From: Taklimakanibacter sp050246735
Lineage (GTDB): Bacteria; Pseudomonadota; Alphaproteobacteria; Rhizobiales; Aestuariivirgaceae
Assembly: GCA_050246735.1 (NCBI GenBank)
Contig: JBFWVM010000001.1
Span: forward strand, 1-64,000
Reading direction: 5' to 3'
Length of the DNA: 64,000 nucleotides
In this document: positions 25,485 through 33,560 of the stretch, piece after piece
Layout: every line of letters begins with the position of its first letter
How positions within the stretch are numbered: the first letter of the stretch is position 1
Position numbers and translations under genes: made by a program
The notes under the pieces: model-generated
Database searches by the model: none
What the model saw: the letters and a program-made list of their open reading frames with translations, nothing else
Told to the model about the DNA's origin: nothing

Positions 25485-26390
25485 CTAACGTTCGGCGGGA
25501 TGATGCTTGTGCCAATGCCGCGCAATGTCGACGCGGCGGCAGATCCACACCGCGTCATGCTTCTGCACATAGTCGAGGAAGCGCAGGAAGGGGGCCCATC
25601 GGCCGGGACGCCCGACTATGCGCAGATGAAGCCCGGCCGACATCATCCGCGGCGTGCGGTCGCTCTCCCTGTACAGGACGTCGAACGTGTCCTTCAAATA
25701 GGTGAAGTATTGATCGCCGCTGTTGAACCCCGCCGCCGCGACGAAGCGCATGTCATTGCATTCGAGCGTATAGGGGATCCGCAGATGATCCTTGCCCGCG
25801 ACTTTCACCCAGTAGGGCAGGTCGTCGGCATAAGAGTCCGCGTCATAGAGAAAGCCGCCTTCCTCCACGACGAGGTCCAGAGTATTGGGGCTGCAGCGCC
25901 CCGTATACCATCCGAGCGGGCGCTGCCCCGTATGCCGGGCAATCGAATCGATGGCCAGCTTCATATGCTGGCGCTCGGTCTCGATCCCCATGAATTGATG
26001 ATCGATCCATTTCCAGCCGTGGCTGGCGACCTCGTGGCCGAGGTCGTGCATTATCTTGCCGGCGCCGGGATAATGTTCGAGAGCAAGGCCGTTGGCGAGA
26101 ACGGTCGTGTGAATCTTGCGGTCGCGGAGCTCGTCGAAGATGCGCCAGAACGCGACGCGGGTGCCGTATTCATAGAGCGATTCCATGTTGACGTTGCGGA
26201 CGCCGAACAGCTGCGGGGCCCCGATGATGTCGGAGATGAAATTCTCGGAATGGGCGTCGCCATGCAGGACACAGTTCTCGGAACCTTCCTCGAAAGCGAC
26301 GATGAACTGAAGCGCGAGCTTGGCGCCGTTCGGCCAGTTCGCCTGGGGAGGAGTGCGTCCGTAACCGACCATATCACGAGGGTAAGCCAT
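25485..26390 (-). CDS. puuE: Allantoinase PuuE (polysaccharide-deacetylase fold)
   Basis: 301 residues. The N-terminus YPRDMVGYGRTPPQANWP and 'FIVAFEEGSE' with 'LHGDAHSE' are highly typical of PuuE, the cofactor-poor allantoinase of the CE4 NodB-like fold that converts allantoin to allantoate. Later blocks 'GHEVASHGWKWIDH' and 'GWYTGRCSPNT' carry the conserved His and Arg residues. It is first in the minus-strand ureide operon, and diverges from the MocR regulator. No urate oxidase, HIU hydrolase or OHCU decarboxylase gene is in the window, so allantoin itself may be the imported substrate. Confidence 0.9.
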   Translation of the reverse strand: MAYPRDMVGYGRTPPQANWPNGAKLALQFIVAFEEGSENCVLHGDAHSENFISDIIGAPQLFGVRNVNMESLYEYGTRVAFWRIFDELRDRKIHTTVLANGLALEHYPGAGKIMHDLGHEVASHGWKWIDHQFMGIETERQHMKLAIDSIARHTGQRPLGWYTGRCSPNTLDLVVEEGGFLYDADSYADDLPYWVKVAGKDHLRIPYTLECNDMRFVAAAGFNSGDQYFTYLKDTFDVLYRESDRTPRMMSAGLHLRIVGRPGRWAPFLRFLDYVQKHDAVWICRRVDIARHWHKHHPAER

Positions 26391-26502
26391 TCGAAGTCCT
26401 CCCTTTGCCAGGCACTCGCATCGCCCGGTTCCGGGATGGCGCGTGCGCGAATGATTGACTCCTTCCCGGAACTGAGAGCAACGTAGTGGCCACAGTCAAA
26501 TC

Positions 26503-26535
26503 GAGTCAATTCAAGGATTGACACAGGTTCAATTT
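26503..26535. promoter_or_regulatory. Putative MocR operator between puuE and the MocR gene
   Basis: GTCAAT-N6-ATTGAC (26505-26522) followed by GGTTCAAT lies in the 155-bp divergent region, ending about 10 bp before the MocR start codon. The arrangement matches 22893-22925. Its position would allow control of the puuE operon and repression of the regulator's own gene. Confidence 0.65.
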
Positions 26536-26545
26536 CGAGGGGCGC

Positions 26546-27952
26546 ATGGGCTGGCAACCGCAGATCAGGAACAGGCAGGGTCCGCTCTACGCGGCAATCC
26601 GTGAAGCGATCGCGCAGGACGTCGTCTCGGGCCGGCTGAAGCCCGGCCAGAAGCTTCCGCCGCACCGGGATCTGGCTTTCAAGCTCGGGGTGACGATCGG
26701 CACGGTTGCGCGCGCCTATGCGGAAGCGACCGAGCGCGGGCTGGTGGTGGGGGAGGTCGGGCGGGGGACGTTCGTCGTCGACTATGGATCGCAGCGGGCG
26801 GAAACGACCCAGTTGGTCGTCGAGGAGAGCAACGGCAAGGGAGAGATAATCGACCTCGGGCTCAATCTCTCGGCCATCGGCGAGGGTGAAGCGATGCTGC
26901 GCGACTCGCTCGACGAAATCCGGGATCGCGCCACGTGCGGCGAGCTGCTTCGCTATCAGCCGGCCGCGGGAATGCACACGCATCGCAAGGCGGCGGCGGA
27001 ATGGCTGGCCCGTCTCGGCCTGGACGCGGAGCCCGGATCGATGGTGATCTGCAACGGCGGCCAGCACGCGGTGTTTCTCAGCTTCATGGCGGTCGCTAGG
27101 CACGGGGAAACCATCGTCACCGAGCTTTTGACCTATCCCGGCGCAAAGGCGGCGGCCCATCAATTGGGGATCAATCTCGCCGGGGTCGTCATGGACGAGG
27201 AGGGCATACAGCCTGATGCGTTGCGTGAGCTCTGCCGCATCCGCCGCCCCAAGGCGCTCTACCTGATGCCGGTCCTGCAGAACCCCACGACCATCACGAC
27301 GAGCGAACGCCGGCTTGCCGAGATCGCGGAGATCGCGAGGGAGTTCGATCTGTGGGTGATCGAGGACGACGTCTACGGCTTTCTGGCCCTCAGCCGGCCG
27401 AAGCCGATTGCCGCTCTCATCCCGGAGCGTTCGATCTATCTCACCAGCGCGTCGAAGAGCATGGCGCCGGGGCTCAGGGTTGGATTCATCCGGGCTCCCG
27501 AGACGATGATGCATGCGCTGCAGGATTTCGGATGCATGACGAACTGGATGACGCCGCCGCTTCTGGCGGAGATCGTGTCCATGTGGATCGTCGACGGCAA
27601 GGCGGACCGGCTCGTCGCCTGGCACCGCAAACAGGCGCTGGAGCGCCAGGAAATCGCGCATCGCTGGCTCGGCGAGCATGCCCGCAAGACGTCCGCCTCG
27701 TCATATCATCTCTGGCTCAGTCTGCCGGAAGCCTGGCGCATGGATTCGTTCGCCACTTCCGCGTTGCGGGAAGGCGTGCGGGTCATTACCGCCGATGCGT
27801 TCGCGGTGAAGAGGGACCATGCTCCCCATGCGGTGAGACTTTGCCTCGGGGCGGCCTTCTCCCTCGGCCAGATCGAAGCGGCAATGCGCAAGCTCGTCGG
27901 CATCATCGACAGTCCGCCCCGCCCGCGCATGAATCTCGAGATGATCGCCTGA
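26546..27952 (+). CDS. MocR-type regulator (GntR DNA-binding domain fused to aminotransferase fold)
   Basis: 468 residues. Residues 1-75 form a GntR winged helix (LKPGQKLPPHRDLAFKLGVT). From about 110 to the end is a PLP-dependent fold-type I aminotransferase domain, with the probable PLP lysine Lys304 in 'LTSASKSMAPGLRVGF' and 'PVLQNPTTITTSERR' typical of MocR. These proteins sense PLP adducts of an amino acid or amine rather than catalyse transamination. It diverges from the allantoinase operon, and operators in both ureide promoters suggest it is their activator or repressor. GAGGGG precedes the ATG closely. Confidence 0.9.
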   Translation: MGWQPQIRNRQGPLYAAIREAIAQDVVSGRLKPGQKLPPHRDLAFKLGVTIGTVARAYAEATERGLVVGEVGRGTFVVDYGSQRAETTQLVVEESNGKGEIIDLGLNLSAIGEGEAMLRDSLDEIRDRATCGELLRYQPAAGMHTHRKAAAEWLARLGLDAEPGSMVICNGGQHAVFLSFMAVARHGETIVTELLTYPGAKAAAHQLGINLAGVVMDEEGIQPDALRELCRIRRPKALYLMPVLQNPTTITTSERRLAEIAEIAREFDLWVIEDDVYGFLALSRPKPIAALIPERSIYLTSASKSMAPGLRVGFIRAPETMMHALQDFGCMTNWMTPPLLAEIVSMWIVDGKADRLVAWHRKQALERQEIAHRWLGEHARKTSASSYHLWLSLPEAWRMDSFATSALREGVRVITADAFAVKRDHAPHAVRLCLGAAFSLGQIEAAMRKLVGIIDSPPRPRMNLEMIA

Positions 27953-27983
27953 CGGTTCAGCCATCCAGGCTCTTACGACATCT

Positions 27984-28652
27984 TCAGCGCAGAGAGCGGA
28001 TCGTGGTGGCTATGGCGATTTCGACGCCTCTCAGTATGCGGCTGAACTCCATCGACGCGATGTCCGCCCGCTGATGCAATTCGAGCCTCGCCGCTTCCTT
28101 CGTGTCGCGCACGATGGCGGCGACCTGCTCCGGGACGTAGGGGACGTGAATGAAGCCCGCGGGAATGCTCCGCTTCGTCCGCTCGAGGCAGTCGAGCAGG
28201 CTGAACAGGCAGGCATTGCACAGGAACGTGCCGGCGGTGGACGAGATCCGCGCGGGGATGCCTTCCTCGAGAAGCCCGGTTTCGATCGCGCGAAGCGGCA
28301 AGGTGGCATGATGAGCGGCCTTCCCGTCCGGACTCACCATGGCGTCGCTGACCAGGCGGCCGTCATTGTCCGGAATTTCGAAATCGGCGACATTCGCGCC
28401 GATGCGCTCGAGCCGGAGCATGGCCTCGCCCGGCCACAGGCCGAGGCAGAAAACCGCGGCAGGCCGGTTTTCCTCCAGCAACAGCGCCAGATTGCGGCGG
28501 ATCCCCTCGAAGCTGACCGGAAGGCTGCGGCCCACGACCGCCTTGCCTTCGACGTTACGGCCGTCGAGAGCGCGCATCACATCATAGGCGGGGTTGCTGC
28601 CGCGGCCGCCATAGGCTTCAAATCCCGTAACGAGTACCGGCGCTGCGCTCAT
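27984..28652 (-). CDS. pcp: Pyroglutamyl-peptidase I (C15 family)
   Basis: 222 residues from ATG 28652. The catalytic triad is visible: Glu82 in 'RLERIG', Cys145 in 'AGTFLCNACLF' and His169 in 'FIHVPYVPEQ'. The enzyme removes N-terminal 5-oxoproline from peptides in the cytoplasm. It is convergent with the MocR gene and divergent from a XRE-cupin regulator. The neighbouring operon holds an oxoprolinase-like HyuAB fusion, so released 5-oxoproline could be opened to glutamate nearby; this link is inference. The loop around the oxyanion region is shorter than in E. coli-type enzymes (212-215 residues overall is usual). Confidence 0.86.
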   Translation of the reverse strand: MSAAPVLVTGFEAYGGRGSNPAYDVMRALDGRNVEGKAVVGRSLPVSFEGIRRNLALLLEENRPAAVFCLGLWPGEAMLRLERIGANVADFEIPDNDGRLVSDAMVSPDGKAAHHATLPLRAIETGLLEEGIPARISSTAGTFLCNACLFSLLDCLERTKRSIPAGFIHVPYVPEQVAAIVRDTKEAARLELHQRADIASMEFSRILRGVEIAIATTIRSLR

Positions 28653-28753
28653 CCTGCATATTCCCGTAGAAAGCCAGACCAGCGCAGTAGAGCATTCGTG
28701 GTTCCAAGACAACCGGCGCGCGGCCGTGCGCGGGCGCATGCCTGCGGCGGCGT

Positions 28754-28784
28754 TCAGAATTCTGATGCGTGGTTCATAATTATG
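28754..28784. promoter_or_regulatory. Two adjacent palindromes in the pcp / XRE-cupin divergent region
   Basis: TCAGAATTCTGA (28754-28765) and CATAATTATG (28775-28784) are both perfect palindromes with centres 20 bp apart. They lie 20-50 bp before the XRE-cupin start, in an AT-rich patch that probably includes the promoter. They are candidate operators of that regulator. Confidence 0.45.
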
Positions 28785-28803
28785 TGTTAGGCCTTTCCGG
28801 GAG

Positions 28804-29415
28804 ATGAGCAGCTCCATCCAGTCAGCATCCGCAGTGATGCTCGCGGACGACGATGTCGCCCTCGGCCGGAAGATCAGAGACCTGCGGCAGGGCCGGGGAC
28901 TGTCGATCAAGGAGATGGCCCTGCGGTCGGAGCTCTCGGCAGGCGCGATCAGCCAGATCGAGCGCGGCATCGGCTCGACGTCGCTGCGTTCGATCCGCAA
29001 CATATGCAAGGCCCTCGATGTGCCGCTGGGAATCCTGTTCGATGCCGAAAGGCGCGACGGGGAAAGCGAATTTCTGCGCCGGTTCCACCAGCGCGAGGCC
29101 CTCAATCTCGGGCACGGAACGACCAAGCAGAAGCTCACCGCCCGGGCCGCGAAGAAACTCGAGATGCTCGCCGTCCATATCGAGCCCGGCGGCAATTCCG
29201 GCCCCGAATCCTACAGCCATGAAGGAGAGGAAATGGGGCTTGTCCTCGCCGGAATCCTCGACCTCTATGTCGCCGATCAAAGATATCAGGTGAGGGAAGG
29301 CGACAGCTTCGCCTTCCCGAGCACCCTGCCGCACCGCTTCGCCAACAGCGGCAACAGCCTGTGCCGGGTATTGTGGGTAAATTCGCCCGCTCTCTATCCC
29401 GCAGATCCGGCTTAG
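28804..29415 (+). CDS. XRE-family regulator with C-terminal cupin domain
   Basis: 203 residues. The helix-turn-helix (about 20-75) reads LSIKEMALRSELSAGAISQI, and the cupin fold (about 120-195) includes 'SYSHEGEEMGLVLAG' and 'FPSTLPHRFANSG'. This architecture is that of PuuR and related regulators of polyamine and amino-acid use. The gene lies 114 bp ahead of a PotDBCA-type import operon on the same strand and diverges from pcp, so it probably controls one or both. GGGAG directly abuts the ATG, so the true start could be a later codon such as the ATG 33 bp downstream. Confidence 0.88.
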   Translation: MSSSIQSASAVMLADDDVALGRKIRDLRQGRGLSIKEMALRSELSAGAISQIERGIGSTSLRSIRNICKALDVPLGILFDAERRDGESEFLRRFHQREALNLGHGTTKQKLTARAAKKLEMLAVHIEPGGNSGPESYSHEGEEMGLVLAGILDLYVADQRYQVREGDSFAFPSTLPHRFANSGNSLCRVLWVNSPALYPADPA

Positions 29416-29491
29416 TCCGCCGAGTCCGCAATGTGTCCCATGTTTCAGGGAAGGAAGCGGCCGGGGCGGGAGGGGTTGAACCGAACGGATA

Positions 29492-29521
29492 ATGAGCGAA
29501 GCCCTGTGGCTTCATCAATAA
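29492..29521 (+). other. Possible 9-codon leader ORF with hairpin
   Basis: ATG...TAA at 29492-29521 encodes MSEALWLHQ and ends directly before the GGAGG of the binding-protein gene. The hairpin GAAGCC-CTGT-GGCTTC (29498-29513) lies inside it. The arrangement could couple translation of the leader to access to the ribosome binding site. No good ribosome binding site precedes the leader itself, so this is speculative. Confidence 0.25.
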
Positions 29522-29531
29522 GGAGGAAGTG

Positions 29532-30716
29532 ATGGACGGATTTGATTTCTATTCACGAAGGACCGCGCTGAAGCTGATGATGGCGGCTGCCGCCGGAGCG
29601 GCCGCCGGCACGACGCCATGGAGCCGTGCCCGCGCCCAGGACGCGGCCCATACGCTCAATCTCGCCGATATCGGCGTCGGAGATCCCGGCACCTGGAAAT
29701 ATTTCACCGAGGAACCGGGCGGCTGGGGCGTCAATCTCGTGGCGATCGGCAACGCGCCGTCCGCCATCATCAACGTCATGCTCGGCGGCGGCGGGGTGCA
29801 GAGCTACGACGCCATAAACATCGTGGGCGGAATGCAGAAGCCGCTCGCCGATCTCGGTCTGATCCTTCCGATCGACACGTCGAAGCTTCCGAACTGGGAT
29901 AAGAACAAGTACATCGCCGACTACATAAAGCCCAATACGCCCGGCTACGACTATTTCCACTACAACGGCAAGCTCTACGGCATTCCGACCGCCTTCCAGG
30001 GCGAATCGGTATGCTACCTGCCGGAAGCCACGGGGGGCAAGATCGACTCCTTCGGCGCGCTGTTCGATCCGAAATACCGGGGCTTTGTCGCGCTCGACGA
30101 CAATTACTCGACGGCCGGATACAAGACGGCGATCTACCTGAAGGCCGCGGGTCTGGCCACGATCGAGAACCCGACCGACATGACGCCGAGCGAGATCAAC
30201 ACGGTCGTCAATTTCCTCATCGAGAAGAAGAAGGAGGGGCAGTTCCGCGTCCTGTGGAGCAGCTTCGAGCAGGCGGTCAACCTCCTCGTGAACAAGGAAG
30301 TCTACGTGCTCGACGGCTGGGAGCCGATGACCTTCGCGGCGAAGGCGAAGGGCGTCGACTGCGTCTATGCCGTGCCCAAGGAAGGCTACATGCTGTGGGC
30401 CATGTCGGGCTATGTCACCAACAATCCCGCTCGCCCGGCGGAGCGCACCGAGGCCATCTACAAGCTGTTCAATTTCATGCTCGGCCCCTGGTATGGCGCG
30501 CGCATCAGCGCGACCCGCGGCTATATGACATGCTCCGATGCGGTCGCGTTCGCCGAACAGCACCCCGACATGTTCGAGCCCGGCGAGCCGGAACAGGCGA
30601 AGAAGTCGGACGCGAGCGGAAAGGCAAAGTTCGAGAACGGCACCTACTGGCAGTTCCGCTGGCCGCGCTACGTGCAGGAGCTCGAAGCCGAATGGGCCCG
30701 GTTCAAGGCCAGCTGA
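29532..30716 (+). CDS. ABC transporter periplasmic binding protein, PotD/spermidine-putrescine type
   Basis: 394 residues from ATG 29532 (AGGAGG 6 bp upstream; a GTG one codon earlier is possible). The N-terminus has a twin-arginine signal (SRRTALKLMMAAAAGAAAG) cleaved near 'RARAQ'. The mature part fits the SBP_bac_8 / PotD group: 'GGGGVQSYDAINIVGGMQ', 'PNTPGYDYFHYNGKLYGIP' and 'WPRYVQELEAEWARFKAS'. It delivers substrate to the permeases that follow. The polyamine-type label reflects family only; the neighbouring oxoprolinase and M20 genes suggest a small peptide or lactam ligand. Confidence 0.87.
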   Translation: MDGFDFYSRRTALKLMMAAAAGAAAGTTPWSRARAQDAAHTLNLADIGVGDPGTWKYFTEEPGGWGVNLVAIGNAPSAIINVMLGGGGVQSYDAINIVGGMQKPLADLGLILPIDTSKLPNWDKNKYIADYIKPNTPGYDYFHYNGKLYGIPTAFQGESVCYLPEATGGKIDSFGALFDPKYRGFVALDDNYSTAGYKTAIYLKAAGLATIENPTDMTPSEINTVVNFLIEKKKEGQFRVLWSSFEQAVNLLVNKEVYVLDGWEPMTFAAKAKGVDCVYAVPKEGYMLWAMSGYVTNNPARPAERTEAIYKLFNFMLGPWYGARISATRGYMTCSDAVAFAEQHPDMFEPGEPEQAKKSDASGKAKFENGTYWQFRWPRYVQELEAEWARFKAS

Positions 30717-30730
30717 GCCCGAGCCGTGAC

Positions 30731-30757
30731 GTCCGGCGCGAAGGGAGCGCGCCGGAC
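30731..30757 (+). repeat. Perfect 10-bp stem-loop after the binding-protein gene
   Basis: GTCCGGCGCG (30731-30740) and CGCGCCGGAC (30748-30757) form a perfect stem with a 7-nt loop. There is no T-run. In the gap between a binding-protein gene and its permease genes, such hairpins often protect the upstream mRNA and raise binding-protein levels relative to the membrane parts. Confidence 0.6.
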
Positions 30758-30768
30758 CCGGACGTCGG

Positions 30769-31635
30769 ATGATCGGAATGGGTCGCTACGCCAAGATCGT
30801 GTTTGCGCCGCCGCTCCTGCTGGTGGCGATACTGGTTCTGTTCCCGCTCCTGGTGATGTTCACCGTCAGCTTCTGGGAGAGAAGCGGCTTCACCATGGTT
30901 CCGGCATTCTCGCTGCGGTCCTACCAGGAGTTCGTCGGCGGCGTGCGGACGCTCGTGCTGAGCCGGACCACGGTGGTAGCGGTCGTTTCGACGTGCCTGA
31001 GCCTCGCGCTCGCCTATCCGGTTGCCTATTTTCTCGCCTTCCGGGCGCGCGCCGGCACGGCGCGCGTGCTGTTCCTCCTCCTGACCGTGCCCTTCCTGAT
31101 CAACTACATCATCAGGAACTTCGCCCTGGCCTATCTCCTGAGCCGCAACGGGCCGGTGAACGGCACGCTGGTGGCGACGGGGATCGTCGGACAGCCGCTG
31201 GACTGGCTCCTCTTCAGCAATTTCTCGGTCTATCTCGGCCTCATCGCGAGCTACATGCCGTTCATGGTGTTTCCGCTCTGGCTTTCGCTTTCCGGCGTGG
31301 ATCGGCGGCTGATCGAAGCGAGCTTCACGCTCGGCGCGACGCCGGCCGAGACGTTTCGGAAGGTCACGCTTCCTCTTTCGCTCCCCGGGATATTCGCCGC
31401 GGCGATATTCGGCATCGTGGGAGCGTTCGGAGAGAGCGCCGTGCCCCTGATACTCGGAGGCGCCGGCTACGAACTGATGGGCAACACCATCACCAGCTCG
31501 CTTTCGGTCCTGAACTATCCATTGGCCGCGGCGATGTCGAGCGTCGTCGTGCTCATCATGGCCGGATTGCTGGGCGCGTGGTACGCCAGCACGGATCTGC
31601 GAAGCTTCCTCGGCCACATCATGGGGCGGTCGTAA
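30769..31635 (+). CDS. ABC transporter permease, PotB type
   Basis: 288 residues from ATG 30769; ATG 30778 is an alternative. About six membrane segments are visible, starting with 'IVFAPPLLLVAILVLFPLLV'. The cytoplasmic EAA loop near residues 183-202 reads EASFTLGATPAETFRKVTLP and contacts the ATPase. It pairs with the PotC-type permease that starts 4 bp after its stop. It is part of the operon 29532-38756. Confidence 0.9.
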   Translation: MIGMGRYAKIVFAPPLLLVAILVLFPLLVMFTVSFWERSGFTMVPAFSLRSYQEFVGGVRTLVLSRTTVVAVVSTCLSLALAYPVAYFLAFRARAGTARVLFLLLTVPFLINYIIRNFALAYLLSRNGPVNGTLVATGIVGQPLDWLLFSNFSVYLGLIASYMPFMVFPLWLSLSGVDRRLIEASFTLGATPAETFRKVTLPLSLPGIFAAAIFGIVGAFGESAVPLILGGAGYELMGNTITSSLSVLNYPLAAAMSSVVVLIMAGLLGAWYASTDLRSFLGHIMGRS

Positions 31636-31639
31636 CGCC

Positions 31640-32443
31640 ATGTGGTCGTCCCGCACGAGCACCATCGCCCTTGCGGCCCTGACGGCCCTCGTGCTGTTCT
31701 TCCTGTATGCCCCGCTGGTCTATCCCCTGCTCGTCGCCACCACGGAATACTCGGTCGAGACGGCGACGACCAGCTTCACATGGAAATGGTTCGAGGCGAT
31801 GGCGACGACGCCCATCATCCGGCAGTCGGCCTGGAACACGGCGATCGCCGCCGTCTTCACCGCCATCCTCGCGCCCATGCTCGCCGTGGCCGGCGCGCTC
31901 GCGGTCAGGGAGCTTCGCTTCAAGCGCGCCATCGTCGTCCTCTTCATCCTGCCGCTCTTCATTCCGGGCGTATCCATGGGGCTGTCCACCGCCTTCTTCT
32001 TCAAGCTGGTGGGCATTCCCTCCTCCCTTCTGACCATCATCGCCGTCCAGGTGGTCTGGGCACTGCCCTTCGCGTTCCTCATCGTTCTCACCGCCATGTC
32101 GAACTTCAATACCGTGCTCCTCGAGGCCGCCTACATGTCGGGCGCCAGCTCCTGGCGCGCCTTTCTCGATATCGAATTGCCCTATCTGCGGCCCGCCATC
32201 GTGAGCTCGGCCATCTTCGCGGGGATAATCTCGTTCAATGAGACGGTCCGCACCAGCCTCGTGCAGGGGCCGTACAACACCATCCAGACCTATATCTGGT
32301 CGACCTTTCTGCAGGTCGGCCTCTCGCCGGCGCTGTTTGCCGTCATGGCGAGCCTGATCTTCGCCACCCTGATCCTGATAGGGCTGCTGATCGTGGCCGC
32401 GATCCGCAGCGCCAACTATGCCGAGGGCCATGCCGATGCCTGA
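31640..32443 (+). CDS. ABC transporter permease, PotC type
   Basis: 267 residues and about six membrane segments, beginning 'LAALTALVLFFLYAPLVYPL'. The EAA loop reads EAAYMSGASSWRAFLDIELP. It forms a heterodimeric channel with the preceding PotB-type protein. The start lies 4 bp after the previous stop. Its 3' end overlaps the start of the ATPase gene, in line with translational coupling. Confidence 0.9.
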   Translation: MWSSRTSTIALAALTALVLFFLYAPLVYPLLVATTEYSVETATTSFTWKWFEAMATTPIIRQSAWNTAIAAVFTAILAPMLAVAGALAVRELRFKRAIVVLFILPLFIPGVSMGLSTAFFFKLVGIPSSLLTIIAVQVVWALPFAFLIVLTAMSNFNTVLLEAAYMSGASSWRAFLDIELPYLRPAIVSSAIFAGIISFNETVRTSLVQGPYNTIQTYIWSTFLQVGLSPALFAVMASLIFATLILIGLLIVAAIRSANYAEGHADA

Positions 32444-33524
32444 CCCCATGTCCGTCGCCACCGGCGAAACCATCTTGCGGCTCGACGGCGTCAGCAAGCG
32501 CTTCGGCAGCAGGACGGTCGCGGACGGCCTCACGCTCGATATCGAGAGCGGTGAATTCTTCACCTTCCTGGGCTCGAGCGGCTCGGGGAAATCGACGACG
32601 CTGAGAATGATCGCCGGGCTCGAGATGCCCGACTCCGGATCGATCTTCATCAACGGCCGGGATGTGAGCCTGGTGCCGCCATGGCGGCGCAATGTCGGCA
32701 TGGTGTTCCAGCAATATGCCGTCTTCCCGCACATGTCGGTTCACGACAATGTGGCATATGGATTGAAGGTCAGGGGACTTGCGGCCGGCGACCGCAATGA
32801 AAAGGTGAGGGCGCTCCTGGAGATGGTGGGTCTCGGCGGCTACGGCCAGAGGCGGGTCGCGTCTCTTTCGGGAGGCGAGCAGCAGCGGGTCGCCCTGGCC
32901 AGGGCGCTGGCGCCGGAGCCGCTGATCCTGCTGCTCGACGAGCCGCTTTCCGCGCTCGACGAAAAAATCCGGCGCGAGATGCAGGAGGAGCTGAAGCAGA
33001 TCCAGCGCCGCACCGGGACCACCTTTCTCTATGTCACGCACGACCAGGAGGAGGCGCTGAGCATGAGCGACCGGATCATGGTGCTGCATGAAGGCAAGGC
33101 CGTGCAGCTCGGCCCTCCCGAAGCGGTCTTCGCGCATCCCAGGACCAGGTTCGTCGCGAGGTTCTTCCGCGGCTGCAACATTCTGCGTGCGTCGCTTCGC
33201 CGCGTCGGCGGGGAAGCGGAGCTCGAGCTTTCCGGAACGCGCGTCCGGGCGCCATTTCATCCGACCTGGGAGGGCAGAGACGTGGTCGAAGTGGGCTTGC
33301 GCTCGGAGAAGCTTCACGTGCCCGAGCAGATCGAGCGCGATCATTGCGTCCTCGAGGGCAAGCTGGTCAAGCAGAGCTTCAAGGGCACGACGGTCGACGT
33401 CGTCATCGAGCTGGATGACGGTCAGAGCCTGACCTTCGAGAACTCCAGAGCGATCCTTTCGAAGGCGGGCGAGCGGGTGCGGCTGGGCTTCCACCCGAGC
33501 GACATTCTGCCGCTCGAGGATTGA
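32436..33524 (+). CDS. ABC transporter ATP-binding protein, PotA type
   Basis: About 362 residues from ATG 32436, chosen because GAGGG lies 8 bp upstream; ATGs at 32418, 32430 and 32448 are also in frame. Walker A 'GSSGSGKST', Q-loop 'MVFQQYAVFPH', signature 'LSGGEQQRVALARALA' and Walker B 'LILLLDEPLSALD' are intact. The C-terminal 110 residues fit a TOBE domain. It drives the PotBC-type channel. The gene overlaps the permease gene by 8 bp and is followed by the HyuAB fusion after 36 bp. Confidence 0.92.
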   Translation: MPDPMSVATGETILRLDGVSKRFGSRTVADGLTLDIESGEFFTFLGSSGSGKSTTLRMIAGLEMPDSGSIFINGRDVSLVPPWRRNVGMVFQQYAVFPHMSVHDNVAYGLKVRGLAAGDRNEKVRALLEMVGLGGYGQRRVASLSGGEQQRVALARALAPEPLILLLDEPLSALDEKIRREMQEELKQIQRRTGTTFLYVTHDQEEALSMSDRIMVLHEGKAVQLGPPEAVFAHPRTRFVARFFRGCNILRASLRRVGGEAELELSGTRVRAPFHPTWEGRDVVEVGLRSEKLHVPEQIERDHCVLEGKLVKQSFKGTTVDVVIELDDGQSLTFENSRAILSKAGERVRLGFHPSDILPLED

Positions 33525-33560
33525 TGCGCCGGCGGCGGCCGGGCAACGGAACGAGGAACC

